Positions 9,484 through 20,624 of a stretch of 59,807 bases of DNA are shown piece after piece. A program made the position numbers and the translations under genes. The notes under the pieces are model-generated. The model searched no databases. It had not been told where the DNA came from and saw only the letters and a program-made list of their open reading frames with translations. The stretch comes from Coleofasciculaceae cyanobacterium RL_1_1 (GTDB lineage: Bacteria > Cyanobacteriota > Cyanobacteriia > Cyanobacteriales > Geitlerinemataceae): positions 1-59,807 of the forward strand of contig JAAUPN010000001.1 of assembly GCA_012033105.1 (NCBI GenBank), given 5' to 3'. Position 1 is the first letter of the stretch. Each line of letters starts with the position of its first letter.

Positions 9484-11487
9484 TTAAGACGCCGCACGAG
9501 CCGTAGAACGCGTCCGACGACGACCAGGGGGCTTTGATTTGCCGCTGCTCTTATCGTTCATTGGGCTGATCGCATTCTCAGCACTGGACTCCACACCAGT
9601 TTTGCCATTGCCGTTGCCGTTACCGTTGCCATTGCTGTCGTTGCTGACCTCGACCTCCACACTGACGCCATCGACCTGATGAGCCAGCACTAACACCAGC
9701 GGTTCACACTGCAATTCGCGGCGCAGCATTCGCTGAATGTCACGTTCAATCACGGCTTGTAGACCTGTCCAGTCGGTTTCAGCATCGGAACCCGAACCCG
9801 TCGTGTGTTTCGGCCATTGTTCCGCGACGGTATTGGCGATCGTGCTAGTCAATACACGATCCAGTTGGGTTCGCGCCATCGAACCGACAACACCACGCAC
9901 CTGGATCTCCGGCTTACCGACCACCTTACCGCTGGCATCGACGGCAACACTGGCCGAAACCACGCCATCTTCCGCCAGTTGTTGACGTTCTTTAAGGACG
10001 CGATCGTGAACCATGCCGGTGCGCGACGAGTCGACCAGTTCGATACCCGCATGTACACGATCGGCGAGATAAATGCTATCCGGTGTCAGCGCTACCGCAT
10101 CACCGTTGTTAATGATCAACATGTTCTCTTCCGGAATACCGAGGCTCGCCGCCGTTTTGGAGTGTTGCACCAACATGCGGTGTTCACCGTGAACCGGCAC
10201 AAAGAATTTCGGACGGGTCAGCGCTAGCATGAGCTTCTGATCCTCCTGGAAGCCGTGACCGGACACGTGGATACCACGACCCTTGCCGTAGATCACATTC
10301 GCGCCTTGCTGCATTAGCTTATCGATCGTCTCCACCACCGAAATCGTATTACCGGGGATCGGGTTGGCCGAGAAAATCACGGTGTCACCCGGTTTGATTT
10401 TCATCTGACGGTGGGTTTGATTGGCGATGCGGCTCATGGCAGCCATGGGCTCACCCTGCGACCCCGTGGAGAGGATCAGCAAGCGATCGTCAGGAATATT
10501 ACGAGCTTCATGGAGCGGCTTGAACAGGCTGTCGGGACAGCGAATGTAACCCAGTTCACGCGCGTGAGCGATGACGTTAACCATCGATCGACCCAGAATC
10601 GCCACGTAGCGGTTATGCTTTTCGGCTAGTTCAAGGATCATATTGACCCGGTGAACAGAGGAGGCAAAGGTGGTGACAAAGAGGCGACCTTGGGCTTCAC
10701 CAAAGGCGCGATCGAGGTTGGGAAACACCGATCGTTCCGACGGGCAGAAGCCGGGAACTTCAGCATTGGTCGAATCACTGAACAGACACAGCACGCCTTT
10801 TTCACCGTACTCGGCAAGCTTCTGCATATCGAAGCGCTCACCATCGACCGGCGTATGGTCAAATTTGAAATCACCCGTAAAGATCACCGTACCAACGGGC
10901 GTGGTGATCGCCAAACTGAAGCTATCCGCCATCGAGTGGGTATTGCGGATGAACTCGATCGAGAAATATTTTCCGAGCTTGACCACATCGCGAGGCTGTA
11001 CCGTATGGACTTCGACGCGATCGGCAACGCCCGCTTCTTCCATCTTGCCGCCCAGCAGAGCCATCGCCAAGCGCGGCCCGTGAATCACCGGAATGTGAAA
11101 ATGCTTCAGGTGGTAGGCAATGCCACCGATGTGGTCTTCGTGACCGTGGGTCACGATCATGCCGCGAATGCGGTCTTGATTTTCCTTCAGGTACGTGATG
11201 TCAGGCAGCACCACGTTAACGCCATGCATCCCGTCGGTCGGAAACGCGAGACCGGCATCCACCAGAATCAACTCATCTTCGTACTCAAAGATGCAGGTAT
11301 TTTTACCAATCTCATGCAGTCCACCGAGGGGAATCACACGCAGCGGTGAAACATCATTTTGAGAGCTGCGAGCTTTGGTCGCTCGGGCTTTGGTTGTGGT
11401 CGCAGCTTTAACTGGGGTTGTCCGAGTGCGAGCGGTACGGGTTTTCGGTTTAGGAGTTGCGGGATTCGGAGTTGCGGAAGTTGGCAT
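9484..11487 (-). CDS. rnj: Ribonuclease J
   Basis: RNase J is a metallo-beta-lactamase/beta-CASP nuclease with 5'-3' exonuclease and endonuclease activity in mRNA turnover. The core begins PLRVIPLGGLHEIGKN, and the zinc-binding HGHEDHIGG is at about residues 114-122. Further motifs are NTHSMADSF, FTGDFKFD, LFSDSTNAEVPG and VHVSGHG-type HVSGHGFQ. At 667 residues it is longer than usual because of a Thr/Lys/Arg-rich 45-residue N-terminus and a C-terminal tail with a short NG repeat and a basic end. Such basic tails are known in cyanobacterial RNase J. It is the last gene of an asd-dapA-rnj set, an order also found in Synechocystis. Confidence 0.95.
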   Translation of the reverse strand: MPTSATPNPATPKPKTRTARTRTTPVKAATTTKARATKARSSQNDVSPLRVIPLGGLHEIGKNTCIFEYEDELILVDAGLAFPTDGMHGVNVVLPDITYLKENQDRIRGMIVTHGHEDHIGGIAYHLKHFHIPVIHGPRLAMALLGGKMEEAGVADRVEVHTVQPRDVVKLGKYFSIEFIRNTHSMADSFSLAITTPVGTVIFTGDFKFDHTPVDGERFDMQKLAEYGEKGVLCLFSDSTNAEVPGFCPSERSVFPNLDRAFGEAQGRLFVTTFASSVHRVNMILELAEKHNRYVAILGRSMVNVIAHARELGYIRCPDSLFKPLHEARNIPDDRLLILSTGSQGEPMAAMSRIANQTHRQMKIKPGDTVIFSANPIPGNTISVVETIDKLMQQGANVIYGKGRGIHVSGHGFQEDQKLMLALTRPKFFVPVHGEHRMLVQHSKTAASLGIPEENMLIINNGDAVALTPDSIYLADRVHAGIELVDSSRTGMVHDRVLKERQQLAEDGVVSASVAVDASGKVVGKPEIQVRGVVGSMARTQLDRVLTSTIANTVAEQWPKHTTGSGSDAETDWTGLQAVIERDIQRMLRRELQCEPLVLVLAHQVDGVSVEVEVSNDSNGNGNGNGNGKTGVESSAENAISPMNDKSSGKSKPPGRRRTRSTARAAS

Positions 11488-11775
11488 AAAAAGTGGGTTG
11501 AACTAAAAAAGTGGGGTAGGTAAACGTCAAACTTGGGACATGAGGTGATGATGATCGGCTGGAGTGAAGCGCAGCGCAATCACCGTAACCTCACAAATAG
11601 AGCGGAAGATCCGGAATGAACCGGGGGTGTAGCGGGCGTACGTCAGCAGTCCGGCAACAACGATGACCGTGCTGGTTCCGCTTGGATTGATGCGTGGGGA
11701 ACTCTGCCAATCCTCAACTGGCCTCTGGCTTATCCCATCGATCTTGAAACTAACTCATCATTGGGCGAGAGCTGA

Positions 11776-12665
11776 TCATGACTGGATTAACTTCAGATTA
11801 TGAAGTACTGATCGCATCTGAGCTTCGATCGCTTCCGGCGTGGCACTCAGGGGAAGGCGACATTCACCGACATCCCAGCCCAGCAAGCGCAAGGCACACT
11901 TCACCGGAATTGGGTTGGTCGTTGCAAACAGAGCATCGAACAACGGCAAGTATTTTAGGTGCAGTGCCGTTGCGGTGGTCGGATCTCCGGTGCTAAAGGC
12001 GGCGATCGCCGCTGTAAGTCATCACCGATGAGATGACTGGCAACGCTGACCACGCCGCGTGCGCCGACGGCCATGAGCGGCAAGGTTAAACCATCATCGC
12101 CGGAGTAGATCGCAAACTCAGCGGGAGTTTGGCGACGAATACGGGCAACCCGATCAATGCTACCGCTCGCCTCTTTGATTGCCACGATGTTACTGACTTC
12201 CGCCAGTTGTGCCACGGTATCCGGTAGTAAATCCGCTCCAGTGCGACCGGGGATGTTGTAGAGCATCAAGGGAAACTCTGGACAGGCCGAGGCGATCGCC
12301 TGGAAGTGTGCCAACATACCCGCTTGGGGCGGTTTGTTGTAGTACGGCACCACTTGCAGAGAACCATCTAGCCCGAGCGATTCAGCCTTTTTTGTGGCTT
12401 CGATCGCCTCACGGGTTGAATTTGATCCCGTGCCTGCCATCACTTTCGCACGACCCGCGACGGCATCACGCACGACGCGGAACAGCTCAAATTCCTCATC
12501 CCAAGTCAGCGTCGGTGACTCACCCGTTGTGCCACAGACCAGAATCGTATCGCTGCCATGACGCGCGAGCGCGTCAGCTAAACGAGCGGTGACATCATAG
12601 TTGACGCTACCGTCTGCCCGCATGGGCGTGACCATTGCGGTCAGTACAGCTCCAAAGTCAATCAC
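11776..12665 (-). CDS. dapA: 4-hydroxy-tetrahydrodipicolinate synthase DapA, one frameshift
   Basis: DapA condenses pyruvate with aspartate semialdehyde, the first committed step to diaminopimelate and lysine. Visible motifs are [35 protein letters not shown], the Tyr of [11 protein letters not shown], and AIKEASGS with the Schiff-base lysine. The frame breaks after SHLIGDDLQ. One missing G in CAGCGGCG (plus strand near 12011-12013) restores [12 protein letters not shown]...[20 protein letters not shown] and a stop at 11776-11778. The repaired protein is 296 residues, the normal size. The gap to asd is 8 nt, so the two are probably one operon. Confidence 0.93.
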
Positions 12666-12673
12666 AGAACCTC

Positions 12674-13742
<1,069 letters not shown>

Positions 13743-14217
13743 ATTTACAATCCTCCTCCAGGATGAGCGAACGGAAAAATTTAAAGACGGAGCAAACTGT
13801 TGATTCGCAAATCGTTATAACAAACTCGTAACGAAATCGACGAAACCACTCATTGCCTGGGAAACGCGACTCGTCCTTTGAAAATACTCTAAAACGTTTC
13901 ATCTCTCAGACTATAAGTCTACGATCGAGATAACAACTCGGAGATATTACCTTGATTGACTGGTGTGATAACCGTAGCAGATCACCACAGGTGTAGCCTG
14001 GGTCAGCAAAACTGTTTGATTAGACACCACACGGGATGACATCAAACGTTAAGGGGGTAAAACTGAGCAAACACTGACGGGTCTCACACGCTGCAATGCC
14101 AAACTGTGATGAGGCTATGACACGTATCTTAACACTCAATCAGCCGTAGATTCCCTCGAATCATTGCGACTAGACTACGGCGAATCGTCAGCAAAGACAA
14201 TCAAATAGCCGTTCATT

Positions 14218-14447
14218 GCAGGGCAAACGCATACTCCGACCACGAATGGATTGATCGATAAAAGCGATACGAGATCGCGGGCGCATTGCCATGCGCCCCT
14301 ACAGATTCACCATGGTTGATCCATTTCAAACCGAAAAATCCTCACTTCAATCCTTTCTATTCGTAGGGGCGCATGGCAATGCGCCCGACGATCAATCAAC
14401 ACAAGATCGACACCAGATCGAGCTAGACGAGTATGCGTTTGTCCTGC
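14218..14447. repeat. Nested inverted repeat, MITE-like, in the asd-tig spacer
   Basis: The outer arms (14218-14236 and 14429-14447) match at 18 of 19 positions. Short inner arms ATTGATCG/CGATCAAT follow. The innermost arms (14278-14302 and 14363-14387) are perfect 25-bp complements, each itself containing the palindrome GGGCGCATTGCCATGCGCCC. The whole could fold into one long stem or be a decayed miniature transposable element. No target duplication or ORF is evident. The rest of the 13743-14781 spacer shows nothing I recognise. Confidence 0.75.
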
Positions 14448-14781
14448 CGTTCATTGGTTGTAGTGGTTGACGCGAATCCAAAAGATGAAAAGATAGTAGG
14501 TTGGATTGACAAAATCGAAAATTGGCGGTGTTCGTGCTGCGCTCCAAGCCTTCCCGCACGCGGGAATTCTGCGCTGGACTGCGCCCGATCGTTTCGATTT
14601 CACGGTTGAGATTTCGCCGTATCCACGCTGACCAGTCGGTCATTCCCGATCGTCCTGGCGATGGAACACCGAAGAGGCAGTCCTCCACGGGCACACTCAA
14701 CGGCCTGTTCTAAGCGAAGGATGATCAAACCCAAAGGCAAAACGTCGTCTGTTTTCACTCGTTTCACTAGTAAGGCAAAGC

Positions 14782-16188
14782 ATGAAAGTCACCCAGGAGA
14801 AGCTTCCTGCAAGTCAAGTCGGATTGGATATCGAAATCCCGGCGGACACTACGAAAAAGTCCTACGATCGCGTCATCTCCCAGTACAAGCGATCGTTGAA
14901 CATCCCCGGATTCCGTAAGGGTAAGGTTCCGACGCAGGTTCTCCTTAATCGCGTTGGTGCTGAACGCATCAAGGCCGCTGTGCTAGAGGAGATGATTCAG
15001 AACAGTATCGAGCAAGCCATCCAGCAAGAGTCGATCGATGCTCTCGGTAACTACGGCCTGAAGGATTCGTTTGAAGAGTTGGTCGATCGGTTCAATCCGG
15101 GTCAAGTTCTCAGCTTTTCGGCGACGGTTGATGTCCCGCCCGAAGCGAAGGTTAGCAACTACAGCGGTCTGAGCATTACGGCAGAGGAAATCGCCTACGA
15201 TCCGACCAAAGTTGACGAATATCTCGAAGAGCGCCGCAGCGAAGAGGCGGATTTAGTGCCGGTCGAGGGTCGTCCGTGCGAGGCCGGGGATACGGTCACG
15301 GCGGATTACACGGGTGTTTTGGTCAAGGATGGCACGCCTGAAGCGGAACCGTTTGAGGGTGGTAGCGCTGAGGATTTCCAAATCGAGCTAACCGAAGGCC
15401 GCTTTATTGCGGGTTTTGTCGAAAGCATCATTGGCATGGAAGCGGGCGAAACGAAGACGTTCCCGGTCACGTTCCCCGAAGAGTACGGTCGGGAAGAATT
15501 GGCCGGACAGGATGCTCAGTTTACGATCGTCTTGAAAGAGATCAAGGCGAAGGAACTACCGGAACTCGATGATGATTTCGCCAAGGCGGTGAGCGAATTT
15601 GACACCCTAGCGGAATTGCGGGCGTCGCTCGAAGAGCAGCGCCAAGAGGACGCAAAAGCTGCAACGAAGAACAATATCGCTGAGGCGATCCGCAAAGAGA
15701 TCGTTGATTGCATCGAGGTTGAGCTACCGAAAACCCTGGTCGATCGTGAGATCGAAATGATGCTGACCCAGACGGCGATGCAGCTCCAGCAGTACGGTAT
15801 CGATGTGCGTCAGGTGTACAACGAGCAAAATCTGCCACAGATTCGTGAGCGTTCACGACCGGAAGCGGAAACCAAGCTACTCCAGGATCTAGCGCTGCGA
15901 GAAGTGGCGAAGCTCGAATCGATCGAGGTCAGCGAAGCGGAAGTCAATGAGCGCGTCGCTGAAGTGAAGACGCAGCTTAAGGATGATCAGGACATCGATC
16001 CCGATCGCCTCCAGGAATACGTCCGGGATGACCTGATGACGCAAAAGACGATCGACTGGCTGCAAGAACACGCCACGATCGAACTGGTGCCAGAAGGAAC
16101 CCTCACCAAAAACGAGGAAGCTGAGGCCACCGAAGAAGCTGAAGCGGTTGAAGCTGCGGACGCGACCGTTGATGTGACGGCAGAATAG
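14782..16188 (+). CDS. tig: Trigger factor
   Basis: Trigger factor is the ribosome-bound chaperone and prolyl isomerase for nascent chains. The protein is 468 residues. The ribosome-binding loop is present as PGFRKGKVPTQVL (about residues 41-53). The FKBP-type domain follows (about 160-250; GDTVTADYTG, GFVESIIGMEAGETKTFPVTFPEEYG), then the helical C-terminal domain and an acidic Glu/Ala tail typical of cyanobacterial versions. It starts at MKVTQEKLPASQVGLDIEIP and is divergent from asd. In many cyanobacteria clpP and clpX follow tig; here a terminator and a convergent kinase gene follow instead. Confidence 0.96.
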   Translation: MKVTQEKLPASQVGLDIEIPADTTKKSYDRVISQYKRSLNIPGFRKGKVPTQVLLNRVGAERIKAAVLEEMIQNSIEQAIQQESIDALGNYGLKDSFEELVDRFNPGQVLSFSATVDVPPEAKVSNYSGLSITAEEIAYDPTKVDEYLEERRSEEADLVPVEGRPCEAGDTVTADYTGVLVKDGTPEAEPFEGGSAEDFQIELTEGRFIAGFVESIIGMEAGETKTFPVTFPEEYGREELAGQDAQFTIVLKEIKAKELPELDDDFAKAVSEFDTLAELRASLEEQRQEDAKAATKNNIAEAIRKEIVDCIEVELPKTLVDREIEMMLTQTAMQLQQYGIDVRQVYNEQNLPQIRERSRPEAETKLLQDLALREVAKLESIEVSEAEVNERVAEVKTQLKDDQDIDPDRLQEYVRDDLMTQKTIDWLQEHATIELVPEGTLTKNEEAEATEEAEAVEAADATVDVTAE

Positions 16189-16196
16189 TCAACCTA

Positions 16197-16224
16197 GAGT
16201 CTCAGAGTCTCAGAGTCTCAGAGT
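16197..16224. repeat. 8-bp tandem repeat
   Basis: GAGTCTCA occurs three times in a row plus a partial fourth copy, immediately after the tig stop codon. Confidence 0.85.
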
Positions 16225-16276
16225 CGCTTCAGTGTTGAGTGTCATCGAGCGTCACTGAGGCGAGTTGAACCGTTGA

Positions 16277-16305
16277 GACCGATCGCCATGGCGATCGGTC
16301 TTTTT
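16277..16305 (+). terminator. Rho-independent terminator of tig
   Basis: A perfect 24-bp palindrome (16277-16300) built around HIP1-like sequence is followed by five T at 16301-16305. It lies about 90 nt after the tig stop. Confidence 0.88.
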
Positions 16306-16336
16306 GTATCCTGAGACCGTCCAGAGGTCGATTGAC

Positions 16337-17247
16337 CTACTTTGACCCGAACCGCTGCCACGCTAACCGCGCCGCCCCGATCGCTCCGGCACGATTGCCC
16401 AGCTCTGCCACCCGAACCACCAGCCCCTCCCGTGATGTCGGTAGCACCCGGGCCTCAATTTCTTCCAGCACACTGGGCAAAAACAAATCAAACCCCGCAC
16501 TGATGCCGCCGCCCAAGACGATCGCTTCGGGCGTTAACACATAAATCAAATTGGCCAGCCCGATCCCCAAATAGCGACCATAGCGCTGCCAAATAGGCGA
16601 TCGCCTCCGCATCGCCCGCATCCGCTCGCTGGGACAACTCCAACGGCTCGCAGCCCAAATCGCGCCGAATCGCCTGCACCGAGCAAAACTGCTCGATCGA
16701 TCCGTGGTTGCCGCTGTTGCATTGAGGGCCATCGGGATTGATCGAAATTAACCCCAGTTCGCCCGCCGCGCCGCGATGGCCGGTGAACAACTGACCATCG
16801 AGGACGATCGCCCCCCCCGACCCCAGTTCCTAGGGTTAGGACAATCGCATTACGCCACGATCGCGCCGCCCCCAGCCACGCCTCACCCAGTCCGGCACAG
16901 TTGGCATCATTCCCTAGCACCACCGGGCGCTTGCACTGCGTTTCGATCGCGTCCGCCAGCGGCACGTTATCCCAGCCCACTAAATTAATCGCCACCAACG
17001 CGACCCGCTCCGTCGCATCGACCGGCCCCGGTGTGCCAACCCCGATCGCCCCGCAGCGCCCCTCGGGATCGATCTCGGCAATGGCCGTCGCGATCGCCGC
17101 GATCACAGCCTCGGGTGTCGCGGGTTGTGGCGTTGGAACCGATCGTTCGACGGTACAAGTTCCAGCGCGATCGAAGCAACCCAGCTTAATCGACGTGCCG
17201 CCGAGATCGACCCCGATCACGGCTTCAAATGGGGGAGTGACGGTCAT
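16337..17247 (-). CDS. ROK family sugar kinase (glucokinase-like), two frameshifts
   Basis: ROK kinases phosphorylate glucose or related sugars. The N-terminus has the ATP motif VIGVDLGGTSIKLGCFD, then GVGTPGPVD, the catalytic LGNDANCAGLGEAWLGA and the TLGTGVGGG hinge. The frame breaks at the G8 run (C8 at 16811-16818); removing one base gives GVGGAIVLDGQLFTGHRGAAGELG. It breaks again at 16591-16593; removing one base gives AIAYWQRYGRYLGIGLANLIY. The rest reads normally to RLAWQRFGSK. The zinc-binding ROK signature CxCGxxGCxE is reduced to CNSGNHGSIEQF, so zinc may not be bound. The repaired length is about 302 residues. Substrate specificity cannot be read from the sequence. Confidence 0.85.
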
Positions 17248-17502
17248 AGATTAAAGGAAAAAGATTGAGAGCAAAACATTCAAACATCGTCAGACTGCGA
17301 CGAAAAAAGCCAGAGCGCTATCCACAGCGTCCCGAAATCTCAATAGAATACTCTCTACTTCAACGATTTCTGATCTCAACCTCTGAACGCTTCAGGGTTA
17401 ACGCTGAGTCATCAAGCGTAATGCATTGAGATTCGTTCGGATTCACACTTTAAATGTCCATCTATTCACCTTCGCTGACCTTTGGTTCGCTGCGACAAGC
17501 CC

Positions 17503-17703
17503 ATGGAAAATACCGCGCTCGTTTTTAAACTCCTTTCGATCACCGCATTTTCACTGCTGGCGATCGTCACCCTCGGGATCGCCTACCTCACCGTCTCCGA
17601 CTGGCGCGATCGCCGCCGCCGCGAAAACGAACGTCGCGAACTGACAACGCCGATGTCATCCCCAGCCGTGAAGCCTAGTAAATCCAAGAAGCCAAAACGC
17701 TAG
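17503..17703 (+). CDS. Small membrane protein of unknown function
   Basis: Starting at the ATG in CCCATGG, the protein is 66 residues. It has one N-terminal helix (LLSITAFSLLAIVTLGIAYL), then DWRDRRRRENERRE and a Lys/Pro-rich end, the positive-inside pattern of a single-pass protein. I recall similar short proteins in cyanobacteria but no function. It lies about 180 nt ahead of rpsO on the same strand. The 250-bp spacer before it holds nothing I recognise. Confidence 0.6.
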   Translation: MENTALVFKLLSITAFSLLAIVTLGIAYLTVSDWRDRRRRENERRELTTPMSSPAVKPSKSKKPKR

Positions 17704-17880
17704 TCCAGCCAGCGACCGGATTTGATCCCACCATCGATCCCGCCATCGATCCGGCTGGGCGATCGCGCATCGATCCAGACCCGCCCATTGATCCTGAAAT
17801 CAGCCCCACGGTCTAAGCCTGAAAACGGCTGTGGTATATTGATATATTGCTGAGTTTTTTATCCTAAATCGAACCGTTTT

Positions 17881-18150
17881 ATGAGCCTCACCCAAGTGCG
17901 CAAGCAAGAGATCATGACCGATTTCCAGACCCATGAAACCGATACCGGGTCTGCGGAAGTGCAAATTGCTATGCTCTCCGAGCGAATCTCGAAACTGAGT
18001 CTGCATCTGCAAGCCAACAAAAAAGATTACGCTTCGCAACGCGGACTCATGAAGATGCTTGGTCATCGTAAAAGCCTGCTGGGCTATGTCCGCAAGAAAG
18101 ATGAAACCAAGTACCGTGAGCTGCTCACCCGCCTCGGTATTCGCGGTTAA
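17881..18150 (+). CDS. rpsO: Ribosomal protein uS15
   Basis: This is an 89-residue S15 of the small subunit, which binds the three-way junction of 16S rRNA helices 20-22. The sequence is canonical: [23 protein letters not shown]-type [17 protein letters not shown] and [15 protein letters not shown]. It is followed 90 nt later by the PAM68 gene on the same strand. Confidence 0.98.
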   Translation: MSLTQVRKQEIMTDFQTHETDTGSAEVQIAMLSERISKLSLHLQANKKDYASQRGLMKMLGHRKSLLGYVRKKDETKYRELLTRLGIRG

Positions 18151-18239
18151 TCATCGCCGGTCGGCGATCGCCCCGATCGCCTGTACATTTTTTCTACCGC
18201 CATTGCCCTCGCCATTTTCCTCCGTCCCTCGCTGCCCCC

Positions 18240-18797
18240 ATGCCTGACTCCCCGCGCGATCCTCTCCCATTTGAGCCGAACAAAAAGCCCAAGAAAAAGA
18301 CAGCTCAGGACGCGACAGCAGGTACGCCAAAAAATGCCAAGGCCAAGTCCGATGCCGTCACCCCAAGTACGGCCTCCAGTCGGGCGCAACTGATGGCTAA
18401 AAATATCGACATTAAGCCTAGACCACGCCAAAAAACACCGACGGGATCATCCTCACAATCTCAGATCCCCGAAGCGGTGAATCGTCGCATGTTGGCACGG
18501 ATGGGGGCATTCAGCGGCACACCGAGTATTTTGGGAGTGCTGGTTTTGGTTGCTAGCTATTTCGTGATCACTAAGGAATGGTTCCCATTGCCGAGTGTGG
18601 CCGTGTTGTTGGTGAGTATGGGCTGCTTCGGTCTGGGTGTGTTGGGGCTGACCTATGGCGCATTGTCTGCGTCTTGGGATGTGGGAGATGAAGGATCGCC
18701 CCTGGGTTGGACGGAGTTTCAGACCAATTTGGCACGATTGCGTCAGGGCTGGCGTGAGGCCAAGGCGGAGGAACAGCGTCAGAAAGAAAATCGCTGA
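18240..18797 (+). CDS. PAM68-like photosystem II assembly protein
   Basis: The protein is 185 residues. A Lys/Ser/Thr-rich soluble head is followed by IPEAVNRRMLARMGAFSGTP and two membrane helices (about 98-115 and 121-142), then the conserved GALSASWDVGDEGSPLGWTEFQTNLARL. This layout matches PAM68 of plants and Sll0933 of Synechocystis, which help early photosystem II assembly (CP47/reaction-centre modules). Placement just after rpsO agrees with my recollection of other cyanobacteria. Confidence 0.9.
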   Translation: MPDSPRDPLPFEPNKKPKKKTAQDATAGTPKNAKAKSDAVTPSTASSRAQLMAKNIDIKPRPRQKTPTGSSSQSQIPEAVNRRMLARMGAFSGTPSILGVLVLVASYFVITKEWFPLPSVAVLLVSMGCFGLGVLGLTYGALSASWDVGDEGSPLGWTEFQTNLARLRQGWREAKAEEQRQKENR

Positions 18798-18865
18798 GTC
18801 GGTCAAGAGAAGAAGCCGTGATTTTAGGCCATGATTTAGGCCATGATTTCAGACCTGGTTTTGCC

Positions 18866-18914
18866 TAGCGCAAGCTTCCAGCTTGCTTTGGGACAAGCAG
18901 GATGCTTGGGTTAC
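18866..18914. repeat. Dispersed double-hairpin repeat, copy 2
   Basis: Two small palindromes, CAAGCTTCCAGCTTG and CAAGCAGGATGCTTG, are bounded by TAGC and a GTTA/GGTTA end. This is the same architecture as the element at 8400-8447, inverted. A short direct repeat (AGGCCATGATTT, two copies, from 18836) lies just before it. Confidence 0.75.
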
Positions 18915-18986
18915 GGGTTCCTAAACAATCTGACGTAAACGAATCAAACCTCAAAGGATAATTTGAGGAATCCGAACTCACATTCC

Positions 18987-20555
18987 TTAAGACATGAGTT
19001 GATCGAGGGAATAAAAACCTTGAACGAAATCGAGGGTTTCACGGGCGGTCGGCACGATCGGCTCGCCTTTGGTGCGCAACAACGCCGGGATGGTATCGAG
19101 TTCCATTGCGTCTAGGAACCGTTTACCAAAGCGTGGATTTCCGTAGATTTGTAGACGTAAATCACTTGAGTTGCGTAGGGATGTTTGGGTGGGAGCGTTG
19201 AGGAAGTCCACATTGAAATGTGACAGGATCGGCTGAATTTTCTGCTGTAGTGGAGCGATACGACGCAGGGTTTGTAGCAATGAAACGCTTAATTTCGCGG
19301 CTTGATTGGCTTCTTTAACGCCAAGTAATTCATTGCTTTTGCTTTGGATGAGACGGATGGTTTGTGACATCGCCTGATGGGTGGCGCGAGCGTCGGCAAA
19401 GGGCAAGATCGCGGCGAACAACATGGGAAAGAGACGATCGTCAGTTTCAACGCGAAATCGTAGGATCGTGCGGCGATAGTCGGCTTCGATGCTGGGTGGT
19501 TCGATCGCCTCGGAATTTTCTTGGGCGATCGCCTGGTAAATCTTGGCTAGAGCCAGATTCGCTTCGCAGTCAATCGGTCGATCAATCGCAATTTGCACGA
19601 TCGGCGGTGTTTGGTTAAAAAACTTCTGAAAGTTTTCCGGCGTGAAGCGACACACTTGGCTGTGGTCACTGTTGGGGCTGATGTCCACCCACTCACAGGC
19701 CATGCCCTGCGTGCGCAGATGAAACCGCGAAACCCCAAACATTTTGGCTCCCGTCAGCGTCGCCCCGCTCAGATCCGCCCCTTCCCAGTCAGCCCGTACA
19801 AGGTTGGCCTGAGTCAGATCAGCATGGACAAAACTGGTTTCGAGCAGGCTGCTATGGCTCAGGTCGGCTCCAATTAAATTTGCACCGCTCAGTTTAGCTT
19901 TCGATAGATCCGCCCAGCGTAGATTGGCCCCCGATAGATCTGCCCAGCGTAGGTTTGCCCCACGCAAATTAACGCCACTGAGGTTCGCGCGGCGAAGCTG
20001 GGCATGGCGCATTTCGCAGCGGCTGAGATCGCTACCGGTTAAATTACTTTTGCTGAGATCGCTACCGGTTAGGTTTGCACCGGATAAATCTCCACCGATA
20101 ATCGAGCTGCTACGCAGATCGGTTTCGCTGAAATTGGCACTGGAGGCAATGACCTGATCGAGGCAACTTTCGCGCATGTCAGCCGTGCTGAGATCGGCTT
20201 CGATTAGGCTAGCTGCGATTAACGAGGAACGGATCATTTCGGCTCGCACTAGGGAGGCACGATCGAGCGAGGCGCGATCGAACTTGGCGCGGATCATATT
20301 CGCGACATTCAAAATCGCCCCCTCCAGATTCGCCCCCTCCAGATTCGCCCCACTCAAACGAGCAACATTCATCCGGGCATAGCTCAGATTCGTCCCGACT
20401 AAATCCGCCCCACTCAGATTGGCAATACTCAAAATGGCATGACTTAGGTTGGCATGACTCAATACGACTCGGCTGAGGTTGCTTTCCGTTAAATTTAGAT
20501 CGCCGAAATCTCGCTGTCCAGAGGCGTAGCGCTCCAGTAACTCCTTAATTGTCAT
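18987..20555 (-). CDS. Pentapeptide-repeat protein with a novel C-terminal domain
   Basis: From the ATG at 20555 the protein opens MTIKELLERYASGQRDFGDL, then about 45 consecutive A(D/N)LXX pentapeptides (for example ANLSGADLVGTNLS), which fold as a right-handed quadrilateral beta helix. After about residue 285 comes a roughly 235-residue region without repeats, including RRTILRFRVETDDRLFPMLF and FVQGFYSLDQLMS. That C-terminal region also occurs in the adjacent gene at 20625-22206, so the two are paralogues. I do not recognise the domain. Function unknown; no signal peptide or membrane helix is visible, so it is probably cytosolic. Confidence 0.85.
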   Translation of the reverse strand: MTIKELLERYASGQRDFGDLNLTESNLSRVVLSHANLSHAILSIANLSGADLVGTNLSYARMNVARLSGANLEGANLEGAILNVANMIRAKFDRASLDRASLVRAEMIRSSLIAASLIEADLSTADMRESCLDQVIASSANFSETDLRSSSIIGGDLSGANLTGSDLSKSNLTGSDLSRCEMRHAQLRRANLSGVNLRGANLRWADLSGANLRWADLSKAKLSGANLIGADLSHSSLLETSFVHADLTQANLVRADWEGADLSGATLTGAKMFGVSRFHLRTQGMACEWVDISPNSDHSQVCRFTPENFQKFFNQTPPIVQIAIDRPIDCEANLALAKIYQAIAQENSEAIEPPSIEADYRRTILRFRVETDDRLFPMLFAAILPFADARATHQAMSQTIRLIQSKSNELLGVKEANQAAKLSVSLLQTLRRIAPLQQKIQPILSHFNVDFLNAPTQTSLRNSSDLRLQIYGNPRFGKRFLDAMELDTIPALLRTKGEPIVPTARETLDFVQGFYSLDQLMS

Positions 20556-20624
20556 CCTGCTAAACCTAAAAAACACCACGACAACCGGGACTTAAAACCA
20601 CCTTGAACGGACATCGGTAGCAGT

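Noticed and set aside
10651-11349. Long plus-strand open frame (232 codons) opposite rnj
   Set aside because: It is the antisense of a well-conserved RNase J gene and shows no family features.
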